A stretch of 64,000 nucleotides of DNA from an uncultured Bacteroidales bacterium (lineage in GTDB: Bacteria > Bacteroidota > Bacteroidia > Bacteroidales > G3-4614), in contig CASFRS010000018.1 in assembly GCA_949297125.1 (NCBI GenBank), forward strand, positions 1-64,000, written 5' to 3'. Of this stretch, positions 48,156 to 57,536 are shown piece by piece; position 1 is the first letter of the stretch; the number at the start of each line of letters is the position of its first letter. Below the pieces are notes generated by a model, which was not told the DNA's origin, made no database searches, and saw only the letters and a list, made by a program, of their open reading frames with translations. Both the position numbers and the translations under genes were made by a program.

Positions 48156-49649
48156 TTATATTACAAATTTGTTAATTGCATCTACAAACGCATCGGCCGA
48201 AGCTGCCACAATGTCGGTATTGGCCCCGAAACCGTAGTAATTCTCCCCGTTGTACGATACGGTCATGTGAACTTTCCCTGTATCGTCGCTCCCTTTTGTT
48301 ATTGCCTGTATCAGGAATTCTTCAAGGGTCATCTTGCGGCGTATAATCTGCTTGATGGCGTTTATGGCGGCATCGACAGGCCCGTTGCCCGATGCTGCGG
48401 CCTCGAACTTTTCGCCTGCTATATTGATTCCGACGCTTGCCACTGCACGGACTCCGATACCGGAGGTTACCTGCAGATAGTCGATTGAGATGCGTCCTTT
48501 TTCCCCGCGGCTCTTTCCTACCAGCATCAATATATCATCGTCGTTGAGGTCTTTCTTGCGGTCGGCCAGCGCGAGGAAGTCGTTATATGCACGGTCCAGT
48601 GCAGTCTGGTCGAGGTCTACGCCGAGTACGTGCAGCCTGTGTTTCAATGCTGCGCGCCCGCTTCTTGCCGTTAAAACTATCGAAGTTTCATCGATACCCA
48701 CATCCTTCGGGTCGATTATCTCGTAGTTCTCGCGGTTTTTCAAAACCCCGTCCTGATGTATCCCCGACGAGTGGGCGAAGGCGTTTCTTCCCACTATGGC
48801 CTTGTTCGGTTGTACCGGCATGTTCATCATGCTCGAAACCAGACGGCTTGTCGAGTATATTTTCTGAGTATTGATATTCGTGTCTATGCCCAACTTGTGG
48901 CTCTTGAATATCATGGCAACCTCCTCTAACGACGTGTTACCGGCACGTTCGCCTATTCCGTTTACCGTAACTTCTGCCTGACGGGCTCCGTTAAGGATTC
49001 CCGATATGGTGTTTGCCGTAGCCATACCCAGGTCGTTGTGGCAGTGTGTGGCTATCGTAACCTTGTCTATGCCCTTTACGTTTTCCTTGAGGTAGAGTAT
49101 CTTTTTCCCGAATTCGTCCGGCAGGCAATAGCCTGTCGTATCGGGTATGTTTACTACCGTTGCACCGGCTTTTACCACTGCTTCTACCACGCGGGCAAGA
49201 TATTCGTTGTCGGTACGTCCTGCATCTTCTGCATAGAACTGAACGTCTTCAACATACTTCTTGGCGTATTTTACGCATGCTATTGCCCTTTCTATAATCT
49301 CTTCGCGTGTTGAATTGAACTTGTATCTGATATGGTAATCCGATGTGCCTATACCGGTGTGTATCCGTTTGTGCTTGGCATATTTCAATGCTTCTGCGGC
49401 AGCATCGATGTCTTTTTCAACGGCACGCGACAACGCACATATTGTAGGCCATGTTACAGCTTTTGAGATTTCAACTACCGAATTGAAGTCTCCCGGGCTT
49501 GAAATGGGAAATCCGGCTTCGATAATGTCGACTCCCAATGCTTCCAGAGCCTTGGCTACCTGTATCTTCTCTACGGTGTTCAACTGACACCCGGGGACCT
49601 GTTCCCCGTCTCTCAATGTAGTGTCGAAAATAAATAATCTGTCTGACAT
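48156..49649 (-). CDS. leuA: 2-isopropylmalate synthase
   Basis: 497 residues. [17 protein letters not shown] at the N-terminus, [30 protein letters not shown] and [12 protein letters not shown] define LeuA; the C-terminal regulatory domain (about 380-497) confers leucine feedback. It condenses acetyl-CoA with 2-oxoisovalerate, the first leucine-specific step. First enzyme gene of the operon, downstream of the leader peptide and attenuator. Confidence 0.97.
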   Translation of the reverse strand: MSDRLFIFDTTLRDGEQVPGCQLNTVEKIQVAKALEALGVDIIEAGFPISSPGDFNSVVEISKAVTWPTICALSRAVEKDIDAAAEALKYAKHKRIHTGIGTSDYHIRYKFNSTREEIIERAIACVKYAKKYVEDVQFYAEDAGRTDNEYLARVVEAVVKAGATVVNIPDTTGYCLPDEFGKKILYLKENVKGIDKVTIATHCHNDLGMATANTISGILNGARQAEVTVNGIGERAGNTSLEEVAMIFKSHKLGIDTNINTQKIYSTSRLVSSMMNMPVQPNKAIVGRNAFAHSSGIHQDGVLKNRENYEIIDPKDVGIDETSIVLTARSGRAALKHRLHVLGVDLDQTALDRAYNDFLALADRKKDLNDDDILMLVGKSRGEKGRISIDYLQVTSGIGVRAVASVGINIAGEKFEAAASGNGPVDAAINAIKQIIRRKMTLEEFLIQAITKGSDDTGKVHMTVSYNGENYYGFGANTDIVAASADAFVDAINKFVI

Positions 49650-49687
49650 GTTATGATAGTTTATAATTGATATTCTGTTTGTCGCTC

Positions 49688-49723
49688 AAAAAAAGACCTT
49701 CCGCACGCGGGGTGAGAAAGGTC
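49688..49723 (-). terminator. Leucine operon attenuator terminator
   Basis: Minus-strand hairpin GACCTTTC ... GGAAGGTC (8 pairs with one G-T) with a 13-base loop, followed by seven T residues, lies between the leader peptide and leuA (stop to hairpin 29 bases, hairpin to leuA 38 bases). A strong intrinsic terminator before the structural genes is the mark of attenuation. Confidence 0.8.
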
Positions 49724-49751
49724 CTTAATATTCAAAGCATACCCATACGTC

Positions 49752-49820
49752 TCACTCCCTATTGATGCGCATCAATAGAATAATGGTAAGTCGTAGCGAT
49801 ATTGCAGATATCATTCTCAT
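49752..49820 (-). CDS. leuL: Leucine operon leader peptide
   Basis: A 22-residue peptide, MRMISAISLRLTIILLMRINRE, is encoded between the operon promoter and the attenuator. It holds four Leu and five Ile codons, with the run LTIILLMRI in the second half. Ribosomes stalled there for lack of charged tRNA would free downstream RNA from the terminator. The leader's 3' part includes the perfect palindrome CTATTGATGCGCATCAATAG (49759-49778), likely the pause or anti-terminator stem. The start ATG follows an A-rich stretch. Function inferred from layout. Confidence 0.7.
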   Translation of the reverse strand: MRMISAISLRLTIILLMRINRE

Positions 49821-49860
49821 TTCCTTTTTTATGCTTTGTGCGACTGTTTTTTTCGCAATG

Positions 49861-49891
49861 CAAAAGTATGTATTTTGAACTGAACAACAAA
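49861..49891 (-). promoter_or_regulatory. Promoter of the leucine operon
   Basis: Minus-strand TTTG (49891-49888) and TACTTTTG (49868-49861) with exactly 19 bases between. Transcription would start about 35 bases before the leader peptide ATG. Confidence 0.65.
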
Positions 49892-50121
49892 ATAAATTCG
49901 TAGAAAAATGCGCTTTGCTTAATATTTTTATCGAATATACTGTGTTTGCTTAAATAGTTTAAGTGTTTTGGTGATGCAAGCCGTTCAAAAAATATATTTG
50001 TAATGGAATATGCCGTATTGTGCCGGCTTTATATGTAATAAGTGCGGCAGGCAGCATAATGCAAGTATCGTTTTTTTCGACAAAAGCGTCCAGTTGCCGG
50101 GCCTTCCTTTTCCTTTATTAT
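49892..50121. other. Intergenic stretch with no recognised feature
   Basis: AT-rich DNA between the leucine promoter and the rpoD terminator. I see no reading frame or repeat here. Confidence 0.6.
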
Positions 50122-50154
50122 AAAAAAATACGGCAGCATTTTGTTGCTGCCGTA
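50122..50154 (-). terminator. Terminator of rpoD
   Basis: Minus-strand stem TACGGCAGCA / TGCTGCCGTA with a 6-base loop and a run of seven T residues; 20 bases after the rpoD stop. Confidence 0.9.
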
Positions 50155-50174
50155 CATGAGTGTTCCTGATGAAT

Positions 50175-51035
50175 TTAACCGAGATAGGTTTTCAGCTGTT
50201 TGCTCCTTGAGTTTTGCCTTAACCTGCGTATCGCCTTTTCCTTTATCTGGCGGACACGTTCACGTGTGAGGCCGAATTTGTCGCCGATTTCTTCGAGGGT
50301 CATCTCCTGACACCCTATGCCGAAGAACATTTTCACTATCTCGCTCTCACGGGGTGTGAGAGTTGCCAATGCCCTGTCAATCTCTTTCGATAAGGATTCC
50401 TTTATCAGCGGGCGGTCGGCATTGGGTGAGTCGTCGTTTACCAGAACATCGAGCAAACTGTTGTCTTCTCCTTCCACAAAGGGGGCATCCACGGAGATAT
50501 GACGTCCGGAAACCTTCATCGTATCGGTTATCTTGTCTACGGGTATATCCAACTCGTCGGCAAGTTCTTCAACCGAAGGGCGGCGTTCATTCTCCTGTTC
50601 AAAACGGGAAAACGCTTTGCTGATTTTGTTCAGCGACCCAACCTGATTTAACGGGAGACGCACTATACGCGACTGCTCTGCAAGAGCCTGCAGTATAGAC
50701 TGGCGAATCCACCATACGGCATAGGATATAAACTTGAAACCTCTTGTTTCATCAAACTTCTCTGCCGCTTTAATAAGTCCAAGATTACCTTCGTTGATAA
50801 GGTCGGGGAGCGATAGACCTTGATTCTGATACTGTTTTGCAACCGAGACAACGAATCTCAGATTTGCCCTTGTTAATTTGTCTAATGCTGCTCTGTCCCC
50901 ATTCCTGATGCGACCTGCAAGTTCGACTTCTTCTTCTACCGTAATCAACCCCTCACGTCCAATCTCTTGCAGATACTTGTCCAACGAAGCACTCTCTCTG
51001 TTTGTGATAGACTTTGTAATCTTTAACTGTCTCAT
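50175..51035 (-). CDS. rpoD: Primary RNA polymerase sigma factor
   Basis: 286 residues, the compact primary sigma of Bacteroidota without a long region 1.1. Region 1.2 ([16 protein letters not shown]), region 2 ([51 protein letters not shown]), region 3 and region 4 ([35 protein letters not shown]) are all present. It recognises the TTTG/TAnnTTTG promoters seen across this window. Single gene with its own terminator. Confidence 0.96.
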   Translation of the reverse strand: MRQLKITKSITNRESASLDKYLQEIGREGLITVEEEVELAGRIRNGDRAALDKLTRANLRFVVSVAKQYQNQGLSLPDLINEGNLGLIKAAEKFDETRGFKFISYAVWWIRQSILQALAEQSRIVRLPLNQVGSLNKISKAFSRFEQENERRPSVEELADELDIPVDKITDTMKVSGRHISVDAPFVEGEDNSLLDVLVNDDSPNADRPLIKESLSKEIDRALATLTPRESEIVKMFFGIGCQEMTLEEIGDKFGLTRERVRQIKEKAIRRLRQNSRSKQLKTYLG

Positions 51036-51056
51036 CTATTAGATTGAATTAACGTG

Positions 51057-51064
51057 CAAATATA
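51057..51064 (-). promoter_or_regulatory. rpoD: Possible -7 element of rpoD
   Basis: TATATTTG on the minus strand, 22 bases before the start codon; no obvious TTTG at the usual distance. Confidence 0.4.
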
Positions 51065-51117
51065 CAAAATTATTAGTTGAAATAATCGCTGTTCACTATA
51101 AAAATTATTTCATGGCA

Positions 51118-51164
51118 GAACACTATTGGCCGGGCTCGCGACCGATGCCTGACCAATGGTGTTC
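51118..51164. other. 12-bp inverted repeat upstream of rpoD
   Basis: GAACACTATTGG and CCAATGGTGTTC pair over 12 positions (one G-T) around a GC-rich 23-base loop, in an otherwise AT-rich gap of 314 bases between degP and rpoD. Could be part of an untranslated RNA or a regulator site; no family recognised. Confidence 0.5.
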
Positions 51165-51280
51165 CCATACTTTAACTTACATCATATACATTATTGTATT
51201 TCAGTTTGTTGTGTCAATAACACCTGTTGAAGCAATATTGTTGGGGACGGCAATGCAGATTTAATTTATTTTGTGCCTGC

Positions 51281-51332
51281 ATTACAAGACGGAGACAGGC
51301 ATTGTTTTAAACACCTGTCTCCGTGCTGTAAT
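51281..51332 (-). terminator. Long stem-loop after degP
   Basis: ACGGAGACAGG / CCTGTCTCCGT (11 bp, loop of 14) extends past a 3x3 internal loop with ATTAC / GTAAT. It starts 18 bases after the degP stop on the minus strand. It lacks a T-run, so termination or mRNA protection is inferred. Confidence 0.5.
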
Positions 51333-51349
51333 ATTATATGGCGTATGAG

Positions 51350-52849
51350 TTATTCCGAGGCAAGATCGACGGCATAATATGCGCTTTTACCGTTCGGGTA
51401 AATACCCGTTATGAACATTACCTTGTCGCGAGAACTGGATTTCTGGATATCATCGTATATCCTCTCTATCGTATCGGGCGAATAGATTATTTCGCCGTTT
51501 ATGTTCAGTATTATAAACCCTTTGCGTATTCCGGCACGCTGGAATTTGCCCTCTTTAGTGGCGGTTACCTCAACGCCGGCGGATATTCCGTACGACTCTT
51601 TCTGCTTGTCTGTCAGTTCGGAGAATGCCGCGCCGAGAGAGGTAAAGTCGGTAGGTTTGGTTATGGACGTGTCGCCCTGCAGATTCTTCAACACTACGTC
51701 GATATTCTTGCGCTTGCCGTCGCGTACTACCGTAATTGCAACCTTGTCGCCCGGGTTGTGCAGGCTTATTTCTTCCTGCAGCCTTGCAACCGATGCGATG
51801 CCTGTCCCGTCTACGGCCACAATTATATCCCCTTCCTTGAGCCCTGCTTCTTTGGCCGAGCCCCGCTCTTCTACTCCTACAATATATACGCCGGCAACGA
51901 AATCAATATCTTTCTCTTCGGCAAGTTCTGCCGTCATCTCCCGTATCGTTACTCCGAGCATGGCCCTTTGGACGCAACCGTACTTTTTAAGGTCGCTGAC
52001 AATTTTGATGGCTATGTTCGACGGTACGGCAAACGAATACCCGATGTAACTTCCCGTCTGCGATACTATCATGGTGTTGATGCCTACCAGTTCGCCGTTC
52101 GTATTTACAAGTGCGCCGCCGCTGTTGCCGGGGTTTACGGCCGCATCGGTCTGTATGTACGATTCTATCGACATGGATTTGCCGGTGCCTATGGAACGCC
52201 CTTTGGCGCTGACTATGCCGGACGTTACCGTAGAGGTCAGCCCCATGGGGTTGCCCACGGCAAGCACCCATTCTCCCACTTTCAGCAGGTCGGAGTTCCC
52301 GAACTTCATCATCGGCAGATCTTTTGCCTCTATCTTGAGCAACGCAAGGTCGGTAGAGGGGTCGCTCCCTATAACTTTTGCGTTAAATGCCCTTTTGTCG
52401 TTCAACGTAATATCTATTTTGTCAGCCCCTTCTATAACATGGTTGTTGGTTATTATATATCCGTCGCTGCTGATTATTACGCCCGAGCCCGTGCCGATGC
52501 GCGGCTGCTGCTGCGGGGTGGGCATTTCTCTTCCCGGACCGAAAAAGAATTCAAAAAACGGATCTTGAATCCTGCTCCTCGACGTCTGTTTGGGCGTAAT
52601 GGTGGATTTTATGCTCACTACCGCATTTACGCTTTTTTCGGCTATTTGCGTAAAGTCCATCGTTTGAGGGGCCATGTTCGATACGCGGACAAAATCTCCG
52701 GCTACTCTCTGTTCCGTCCCGATGATATCCATATCTGTCATCCGGGATGAAGATTCGTTGCTTATCAGTGCGTATGCTCCTACCGATATGGTGGAACTTA
52801 CAAATGCAACGGCTGCAAAACTTAAAAGCTTTTTTTGAAAACTTCCCAT
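51350..52849 (-). CDS. degP: HtrA/DegP-family periplasmic serine protease
   Basis: 499 residues from ATG 52849 (ATG 52855 also possible). A signal or anchor helix (LLSFAAVAFVSSTISVGAYAL) precedes a trypsin-like domain with the catalytic His in TNNHVI, Asp in SDPSTDLALL and Ser in NPGNSGGAL. Two PDZ domains follow (about 290-380 and 400-490). It degrades or refolds damaged envelope proteins. A copy of the dispersed promoter repeat lies about 240 bases upstream in the same orientation. Confidence 0.95.
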   Translation of the reverse strand: MGSFQKKLLSFAAVAFVSSTISVGAYALISNESSSRMTDMDIIGTEQRVAGDFVRVSNMAPQTMDFTQIAEKSVNAVVSIKSTITPKQTSRSRIQDPFFEFFFGPGREMPTPQQQPRIGTGSGVIISSDGYIITNNHVIEGADKIDITLNDKRAFNAKVIGSDPSTDLALLKIEAKDLPMMKFGNSDLLKVGEWVLAVGNPMGLTSTVTSGIVSAKGRSIGTGKSMSIESYIQTDAAVNPGNSGGALVNTNGELVGINTMIVSQTGSYIGYSFAVPSNIAIKIVSDLKKYGCVQRAMLGVTIREMTAELAEEKDIDFVAGVYIVGVEERGSAKEAGLKEGDIIVAVDGTGIASVARLQEEISLHNPGDKVAITVVRDGKRKNIDVVLKNLQGDTSITKPTDFTSLGAAFSELTDKQKESYGISAGVEVTATKEGKFQRAGIRKGFIILNINGEIIYSPDTIERIYDDIQKSSSRDKVMFITGIYPNGKSAYYAVDLASE

Positions 52850-53087
52850 ATTCATCGTATTTAAACAGGTTTTTGACTTGTCTGTATCCTCTTAGGATTT
52901 ATCCTCTGCTTCTTGTACTACAAAAAACGGGCAAATTTGTCTGCAAATTATACGGTTACAATATTTTAATAGCTGAGTCGCCAAGTTTAACACGGATTAA
53001 CCGGATATCGCCCTGGCAACAAGGCAAATTTGTCATGCTTTTGTTACTCTTTGACAAGTTTTTCCCCGTCAGGTTTACAGCATGGCC

Positions 53088-53152
53088 TGAAGATAATGCA
53101 AACGGGGGGGCGGAGACAAACCCCGCGGGTTAGGCTATGCCGAGTGCAGCCT
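53088..53152 (-). repeat. Dispersed promoter-type repeat, single inverted copy
   Basis: Read on the minus strand it starts AGGCTGCACTCGGCATAG, has the inverted repeat AACCC-GCG-GGGTT, then a C-rich stretch, CGTTTGCAT and TATCTTCA. This is the same plan as 6-230 and 56437-56497, but the hairpin arms differ in sequence while remaining complementary. The -7 box is degenerate (TATCTTCA) and the spacer is 21. The 403 bases between uvrA and degP hold nothing else I recognise. Confidence 0.75.
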
Positions 53153-53251
53153 GTTTTCGCTGTTCTACGATAAGAGGCGTTATGTAATCTGTCGGGCTGT
53201 CGGGCTCGGCTTTCGGCGGAACGGCGGAGGCTTTTGCCCCGTTGCAGCAAC

Positions 53252-56053
53252 TTACGTGTGCTGTGAGGAGGTCAGTTTCTCTTCAAGATATTTGCCGGTA
53301 TGGGAACATGCGCATTTTGCGACCTCCTCAGGTGTACCCTCGCATACCACGTACCCGCCTTTGTCTCCGCCTTCTGGTCCCATGTCGATAATATGGTCGG
53401 CATATTTTATAACCTCCAGGTTGTGTTCTATTACAATTACGGTATGCCCGCGGGATATCAGCGCGTCGAATACCTTGAGCAGCCTGTTTACATCGTGCGT
53501 GTGCAGGCCTGTCGTCGGTTCGTCGAAAACGAATATTGTGGGGGAGAGGGTTTCGTTCGACAGGAAAGAGGCGAGTTTTATCCTTTGGCTTTCCCCTCCC
53601 GACAGGGTAGAGGAGGACTGCCCCATTTTCAGATATCCGAGGCCAACATCCTGGAGCGGCCTAAGACGTTTTACTATGCGGCGTTCATATATGCCTTCCT
53701 GTTCCGAGAAAAATTCAACGGCCTGATTTATCGTCATGTCCAGGATGTCGCTTATGTTCTGCCCCCGGTATTCTATTTCCAGGACATCGCTTTTAAACCG
53801 CTTCCCGTGACAACTTTCGCATACCAGCGTTATGTCGGCCATAAACTGCATCTCGACCGTTATGTATCCGTCCCCCTTGCACTCTTCACACCTTCCGCCT
53901 TCGCTGTTGAACGAAAAGTATCCGGCCGGGAAGCCCATCTGCTTTGCAGCCTGCTGCTCGGCGAAAAGCCGGCGTATGTCGTCGAATGCCTTCAAATACG
54001 TCGCCGGGTTGGAGCGGGACGAACGCCCTATGGGGTTCTGGTCGACAAACTCGATTCCTTTCATAAGGGCCATATCGCCCGACAATCCGGTCATTGCGCC
54101 GGGGGCTTCCGCCTCTTTGTCGTAGTATCGGCATAATGCCCTGTAAAAGGTGTCGCGGACAAGCGATGATTTGCCCGAACCGCTTACCCCCGTTACCACC
54201 GTAAGGACGTAAAGCGGGAACTTTACGTCAATCCCCTTGAGGTTGTTGTGCGCTGCACCGGTTATCTGAATATAGTTGTTCCATTTTCTTCGGCGGGGCG
54301 GGACGGGAATTGTCAGTTCGCCTGTCAGGTATTTGACCGTATAGCTGTTGCTGCTTTTGCGCAAGCCGTCCATGTCGCCCTGATATACCACCTGTCCTCC
54401 CAAACGCCCGGCATCAGGGCCGATGTCGATTATGTAGTCGGCCGAGCGTATTATCTCTTCATCGTGTTCTACCACTATTACCGTATTGCCGAGCGACTGA
54501 AGCTGGCGCAAAACGTTTATGAGCCGGTCCGTGTCGCGGGGGTGGAGCCCTACACTCGGTTCGTCCAGTATGTACAGCGAACCGACCAGGCTGCTTCCGA
54601 GCGATGTGGCGAGGTTTATTCTCTGGCTCTCTCCTCCCGACAGGGTGGAGGAGAGGCGGTCGAGCGTAAGGTATCCGAGGCCTACATCCGACAGGAACCG
54701 CAACCTGTTGCGTATTTCCGTAAGCAGGCGTCCTGCTATCTGTGCGGAGGTCTCGTCAAGGACAAGCGAATCGAAAAAATTCCTCAGGTCGTTTACCGGC
54801 ATCAGTGTCAGTTCCGATATGGTTTTTCCGCCCACCTTTACATACATGGCCTCCGGCCTCAGCCTTGCCCCCTTGCATGACGGGCATACGGTTTTCCCCC
54901 TGTATCTGGCAAGCATTACACGGTATTGGACCTTGTACAGGTTCTCCTCTACCATATTGAAAAAGGCGTCTATCCCGTATACCTCGTCGTTGCCGTGCCA
55001 TAAAAGGGCCTTCTGCTTTTCGTCCAGTTCGTAGTACGGTTTGTGTACCGGAAATCCGTATTTTCCGGCATGCCGTATAAACTCGTCTTTCCACTGTCCC
55101 ATTTTTTCCCCGCGCCAGCACATTACGGCATCGTCGTATACCGAAAGAGCCTTGTTTGGTATGACAAGGTTCTCGTCTATGCCCAACACGCGCCCGTACC
55201 CTTCGCATTCGGGGCATGCCCCTATGGGCGAATTGAAATTGAACATGTGTTCATTAGGCTCTTCAAAGCGTATTCCGTCCAACTCGAAACGTTTTGAAAA
55301 CGTGTATGTCTTTTCCTGCGTGCCCGTGTAAAATCTCAGCAGGCATTCACCCTCTCCTTCGTAAAATGCGGTTTCGCCCGAATCTGCAAGACGGCTGGAT
55401 ATATCCTTGCCTTTCCCTGCTGTCATACGGTCTATTATCAGAAACCCGCCGTCGGTAGATATGGCCTTGTGCGAGTCGAGCAGTTCTTCTATCCGGACAA
55501 CCGACCCGCCCAGTTCTACACGCACGTACCCTTTCCTGAAAAGCGTTTCAAGATACGATGCCGCATCTTCACCCGAAAGCGAAGGGAGTTTTGTCATAAT
55601 CATGAATTTGGTTCCTTCGGGATAAGACAGCATGCATTCTACAAGGTCGTCGGCGTTATGTTTCTTGACCTCCCCTCCAGATACCGGGGAGAATGTTTTC
55701 CCTATCCTCCCGAAAAGCAGCCGCAGGTAGTCGTATATTTCCGTGGATGTACCTACGGTAGAGCGTGCGTTGCGTGTACTGACCTTCTGTTCTATGGCTA
55801 TGGCCGGAGGAAGGCCTGTAATATAGTCGCATTCCGGTTTGTTCATCCTGCCCAGAAACTGGCGGGCGTATGATGAGAGGCTTTCTACATACCGCCGTTG
55901 CCCTTCTGCATAAAGGGTGTCGAATGCAAGGGAAGTCTTTCCGGAACCTGAAACGCCCGTAATTACGATAAACTTGTCGCGTGGAATCTCCACGTCTATG
56001 TTTTTCAGGTTGTTTACCCTCGCTCCTTTTACAAATATGCTCTCTTCAGACAT
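53252..56053 (-). CDS. uvrA: Excinuclease ABC subunit A
   Basis: 933 residues from ATG 56053 (an upstream ATG at 56095 adds a non-conserved stretch). Two ABC ATPase halves: Walker [10 protein letters not shown] (33-41) and GVSGSGKSS (near 640), each with an LSGGESQRI signature. Zinc-binding [16 protein letters not shown] and [16 protein letters not shown] pairs are present. It recognises bulky DNA damage with UvrB. Transcribed alone on the minus strand. Confidence 0.98.
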   Translation of the reverse strand: MSEESIFVKGARVNNLKNIDVEIPRDKFIVITGVSGSGKTSLAFDTLYAEGQRRYVESLSSYARQFLGRMNKPECDYITGLPPAIAIEQKVSTRNARSTVGTSTEIYDYLRLLFGRIGKTFSPVSGGEVKKHNADDLVECMLSYPEGTKFMIMTKLPSLSGEDAASYLETLFRKGYVRVELGGSVVRIEELLDSHKAISTDGGFLIIDRMTAGKGKDISSRLADSGETAFYEGEGECLLRFYTGTQEKTYTFSKRFELDGIRFEEPNEHMFNFNSPIGACPECEGYGRVLGIDENLVIPNKALSVYDDAVMCWRGEKMGQWKDEFIRHAGKYGFPVHKPYYELDEKQKALLWHGNDEVYGIDAFFNMVEENLYKVQYRVMLARYRGKTVCPSCKGARLRPEAMYVKVGGKTISELTLMPVNDLRNFFDSLVLDETSAQIAGRLLTEIRNRLRFLSDVGLGYLTLDRLSSTLSGGESQRINLATSLGSSLVGSLYILDEPSVGLHPRDTDRLINVLRQLQSLGNTVIVVEHDEEIIRSADYIIDIGPDAGRLGGQVVYQGDMDGLRKSSNSYTVKYLTGELTIPVPPRRRKWNNYIQITGAAHNNLKGIDVKFPLYVLTVVTGVSGSGKSSLVRDTFYRALCRYYDKEAEAPGAMTGLSGDMALMKGIEFVDQNPIGRSSRSNPATYLKAFDDIRRLFAEQQAAKQMGFPAGYFSFNSEGGRCEECKGDGYITVEMQFMADITLVCESCHGKRFKSDVLEIEYRGQNISDILDMTINQAVEFFSEQEGIYERRIVKRLRPLQDVGLGYLKMGQSSSTLSGGESQRIKLASFLSNETLSPTIFVFDEPTTGLHTHDVNRLLKVFDALISRGHTVIVIEHNLEVIKYADHIIDMGPEGGDKGGYVVCEGTPEEVAKCACSHTGKYLEEKLTSSQHT

Positions 56054-56409
56054 ATACGGTATATAATTGAAAATTTTGAAGGCCGGATGCCGCAACTGTA
56101 ACCGGATTCTCTTGTGGCGACAAGCTTTGGCGGTGCGAATTTATAAAATTAGTTTGTAAAAGGGTCTCTGCCATGTCCTGTATGAACTATTTTTAAGACA
56201 ATCCGGCTTCCATTCCGTGAACAACATCCGCTTATACAGGGTTTTATAACGGTGCGGACGGCATCTTGCCGCATGAGCCGGACGGCAGTTGCCGTGCCGT
56301 TTTATCGGACAGGTTTTGCATCGTAAAAAGCATCGGCGGCTAAAAACGGGACAAGAAAAAATTATCTGCATTATTTTGGCTTAAAATTTTTTTATTATGC
56401 AGACTTTAT
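56054..56409. other. Intergenic region upstream of uvrA
   Basis: No gene seen. A minus-strand TAAATTCG (56136-56143) may be the uvrA -7 element. A GC-rich inverted repeat ACGGCA ... TGCCGT (56282-56300) followed by TTTT is of unknown role. Confidence 0.45.
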
Positions 56410-56436
56410 TATCTTTGCCGTGTAACAGCGAAAATA

Positions 56437-56497
56437 AGTTGCACTCGGCATAGTTGAACCTTACGGTTTGCCTCTGCCCTCGTTTGCATTATCTTTG
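56437..56497 (+). repeat. Dispersed promoter-type repeat, single copy with decayed predecessor
   Basis: GCACTCGGCATAG, the hairpin GAACC-TTAC-GGTTT, CTCTGCCCTCGTTTGCAT and TATCTTTG follow the plan of the repeat at 6-230. A second TATCTTTG at 56410-56417 lies 80 bases earlier, matching the 81-base period, so the remains of a preceding unit are probably there. Confidence 0.8.
56467..56497 (+). promoter_or_regulatory. Promoter within the repeat, before the ytxH-like gene
   Basis: TTTG (56467-56470), 19 bases, TATCTTTG (56490-56497): same geometry as the promoter at 200-230. The leader to ATG 56632 is about 130 bases. Confidence 0.65.
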
Positions 56498-56631
56498 CTA
56501 CAAAATATAAAGAACGACAGAAACAGAACGCGCCGCAGTGTCGGCGGGCCTTATATCGGCATATGTGCCTGCCGGCTGTCAGGGGCGCTGCTGTTAAAAC
56601 AAACAAATACTAACTTTAAAATTTTACGATT

Positions 56632-56826
56632 ATGAAATCAGTAGCTGTTATTTCCGCATTTTTGGGAGGCGCTGTACTGGGCGCTGCATTAGGTATAATT
56701 TTTGCTCCGGCAAAAGGTTCTGAAACCCGCGCATGCATATCCGACTATCTCGAAAGCCACGGAATAAAGCTGAACCGCCAGCAAATAGACGAACTGGTTG
56801 CGAAGATAGAGGAGAAAGTAGGCTGA
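56632..56826 (+). CDS. YtxH-like small membrane-associated protein
   Basis: 64 residues. A hydrophobic N-terminus ending in FAPAKGSETR is the YtxH/Gly-zipper pattern (AVLGAALGIIFAPAKGSE). YtxH proteins are stress-associated in Firmicutes; here the role is unknown. First of a three-gene set with the holin-like and small proteins. Confidence 0.75.
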   Translation: MKSVAVISAFLGGAVLGAALGIIFAPAKGSETRACISDYLESHGIKLNRQQIDELVAKIEEKVG

Positions 56827-56863
56827 TAAACTTTGTCTTATCTTAATACGGGAGGATGCCGAT

Positions 56864-57187
56864 ATGGCAAAAACTGATTACTTGACAGAGATTAAAGAGT
56901 ACCTCCTCCTTCGTAAAGAACTGCTTACGATAGAGGCGGCAACAAAGGCTACGCGCTTTGCTGCCGCCGTAATACTTATCCTTACGGGGATAATATCGGC
57001 AATGGGGGTGGTATTGCTGCTGACAATAGCCGGGGCATACGCCCTTGAGCCGTATACCGGGAAACCGCTGGCACTGATAATTGGAGCTGTTGCATACATA
57101 TTGGTTTGGGTTGCGGTATATCTGCTCAGGAGAACCCTTATTCTCAACCCGTTAGCACGGTTTATATACAAAGTCCTGAAAAACTGA
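56864..57187 (+). CDS. Phage-holin-superfamily (DUF1469-like) membrane protein
   Basis: 107 residues with two membrane helices (about 27-55 and 68-90) separated by a short turn, a charged N-terminus (TEIKEYLLLRKELLTIEA) and a basic C-terminus. This pattern fits the DUF1469/holin-3-6 family, which is not necessarily phage-derived and often sits with YtxH-like genes. Function unknown. Confidence 0.7.
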   Translation: MAKTDYLTEIKEYLLLRKELLTIEAATKATRFAAAVILILTGIISAMGVVLLLTIAGAYALEPYTGKPLALIIGAVAYILVWVAVYLLRRTLILNPLARFIYKVLKN

Positions 57188-57196
57188 CAGCCGAAT

Positions 57197-57424
57197 ATGG
57201 AGAATATAACACTGAAGTCTCTTGAAGAGAGAAGGGCAATGTTGCAGGTAGAGATAGCTGCAAGGCACGAAGCCGTATCGAAAAAAATAAAATCGGCTTT
57301 TATGGTCAGGACCGGGAAGCCCCTTACGAATATACTTTCGCGTATTTCCCTGATACTCACCTTCGTTGAAGGCCTTAAAATAGGGCGCACCATATTCCGC
57401 ACAATTTCCGCTTTGAGGAAATAA
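57197..57424 (+). CDS. Small conserved-looking protein of the YtxH/holin-like unit
   Basis: 75 residues, basic, mostly helical (SLEERRAMLQVEIAARHEAV; ILSRISLILTFVEGLKIGRT), without a convincing membrane span. I do not recognise a family. It starts nine bases after the holin-like gene, so it is probably cotranslated with it. Confidence 0.65.
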   Translation: MENITLKSLEERRAMLQVEIAARHEAVSKKIKSAFMVRTGKPLTNILSRISLILTFVEGLKIGRTIFRTISALRK

Positions 57425-57470
57425 CCGCAACGGTTGGCCGTCGGGAACAATTTCTGTAAAATTTATTTTG

Positions 57471-57514
57471 TATCTTTGCACCCGTTTTCGGGTGTAAGGC
57501 ACAGTTTTTGTGCC
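57471..57514 (+). promoter_or_regulatory. -7 element and paired hairpins before the TPR gene
   Basis: TATCTTTG at 57471-57478 fits the -7 consensus. Directly after it come two perfect hairpins, CACCCG-TTTT-CGGGTG (57479-57494) and GGCACA-GTTTT-TGTGCC (57498-57514), in the predicted transcript start region. They may stabilise or regulate the mRNA; the first may also end the preceding unit. Confidence 0.5.
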
Positions 57515-57536
57515 CATAATATAATAAAGAACGGAT

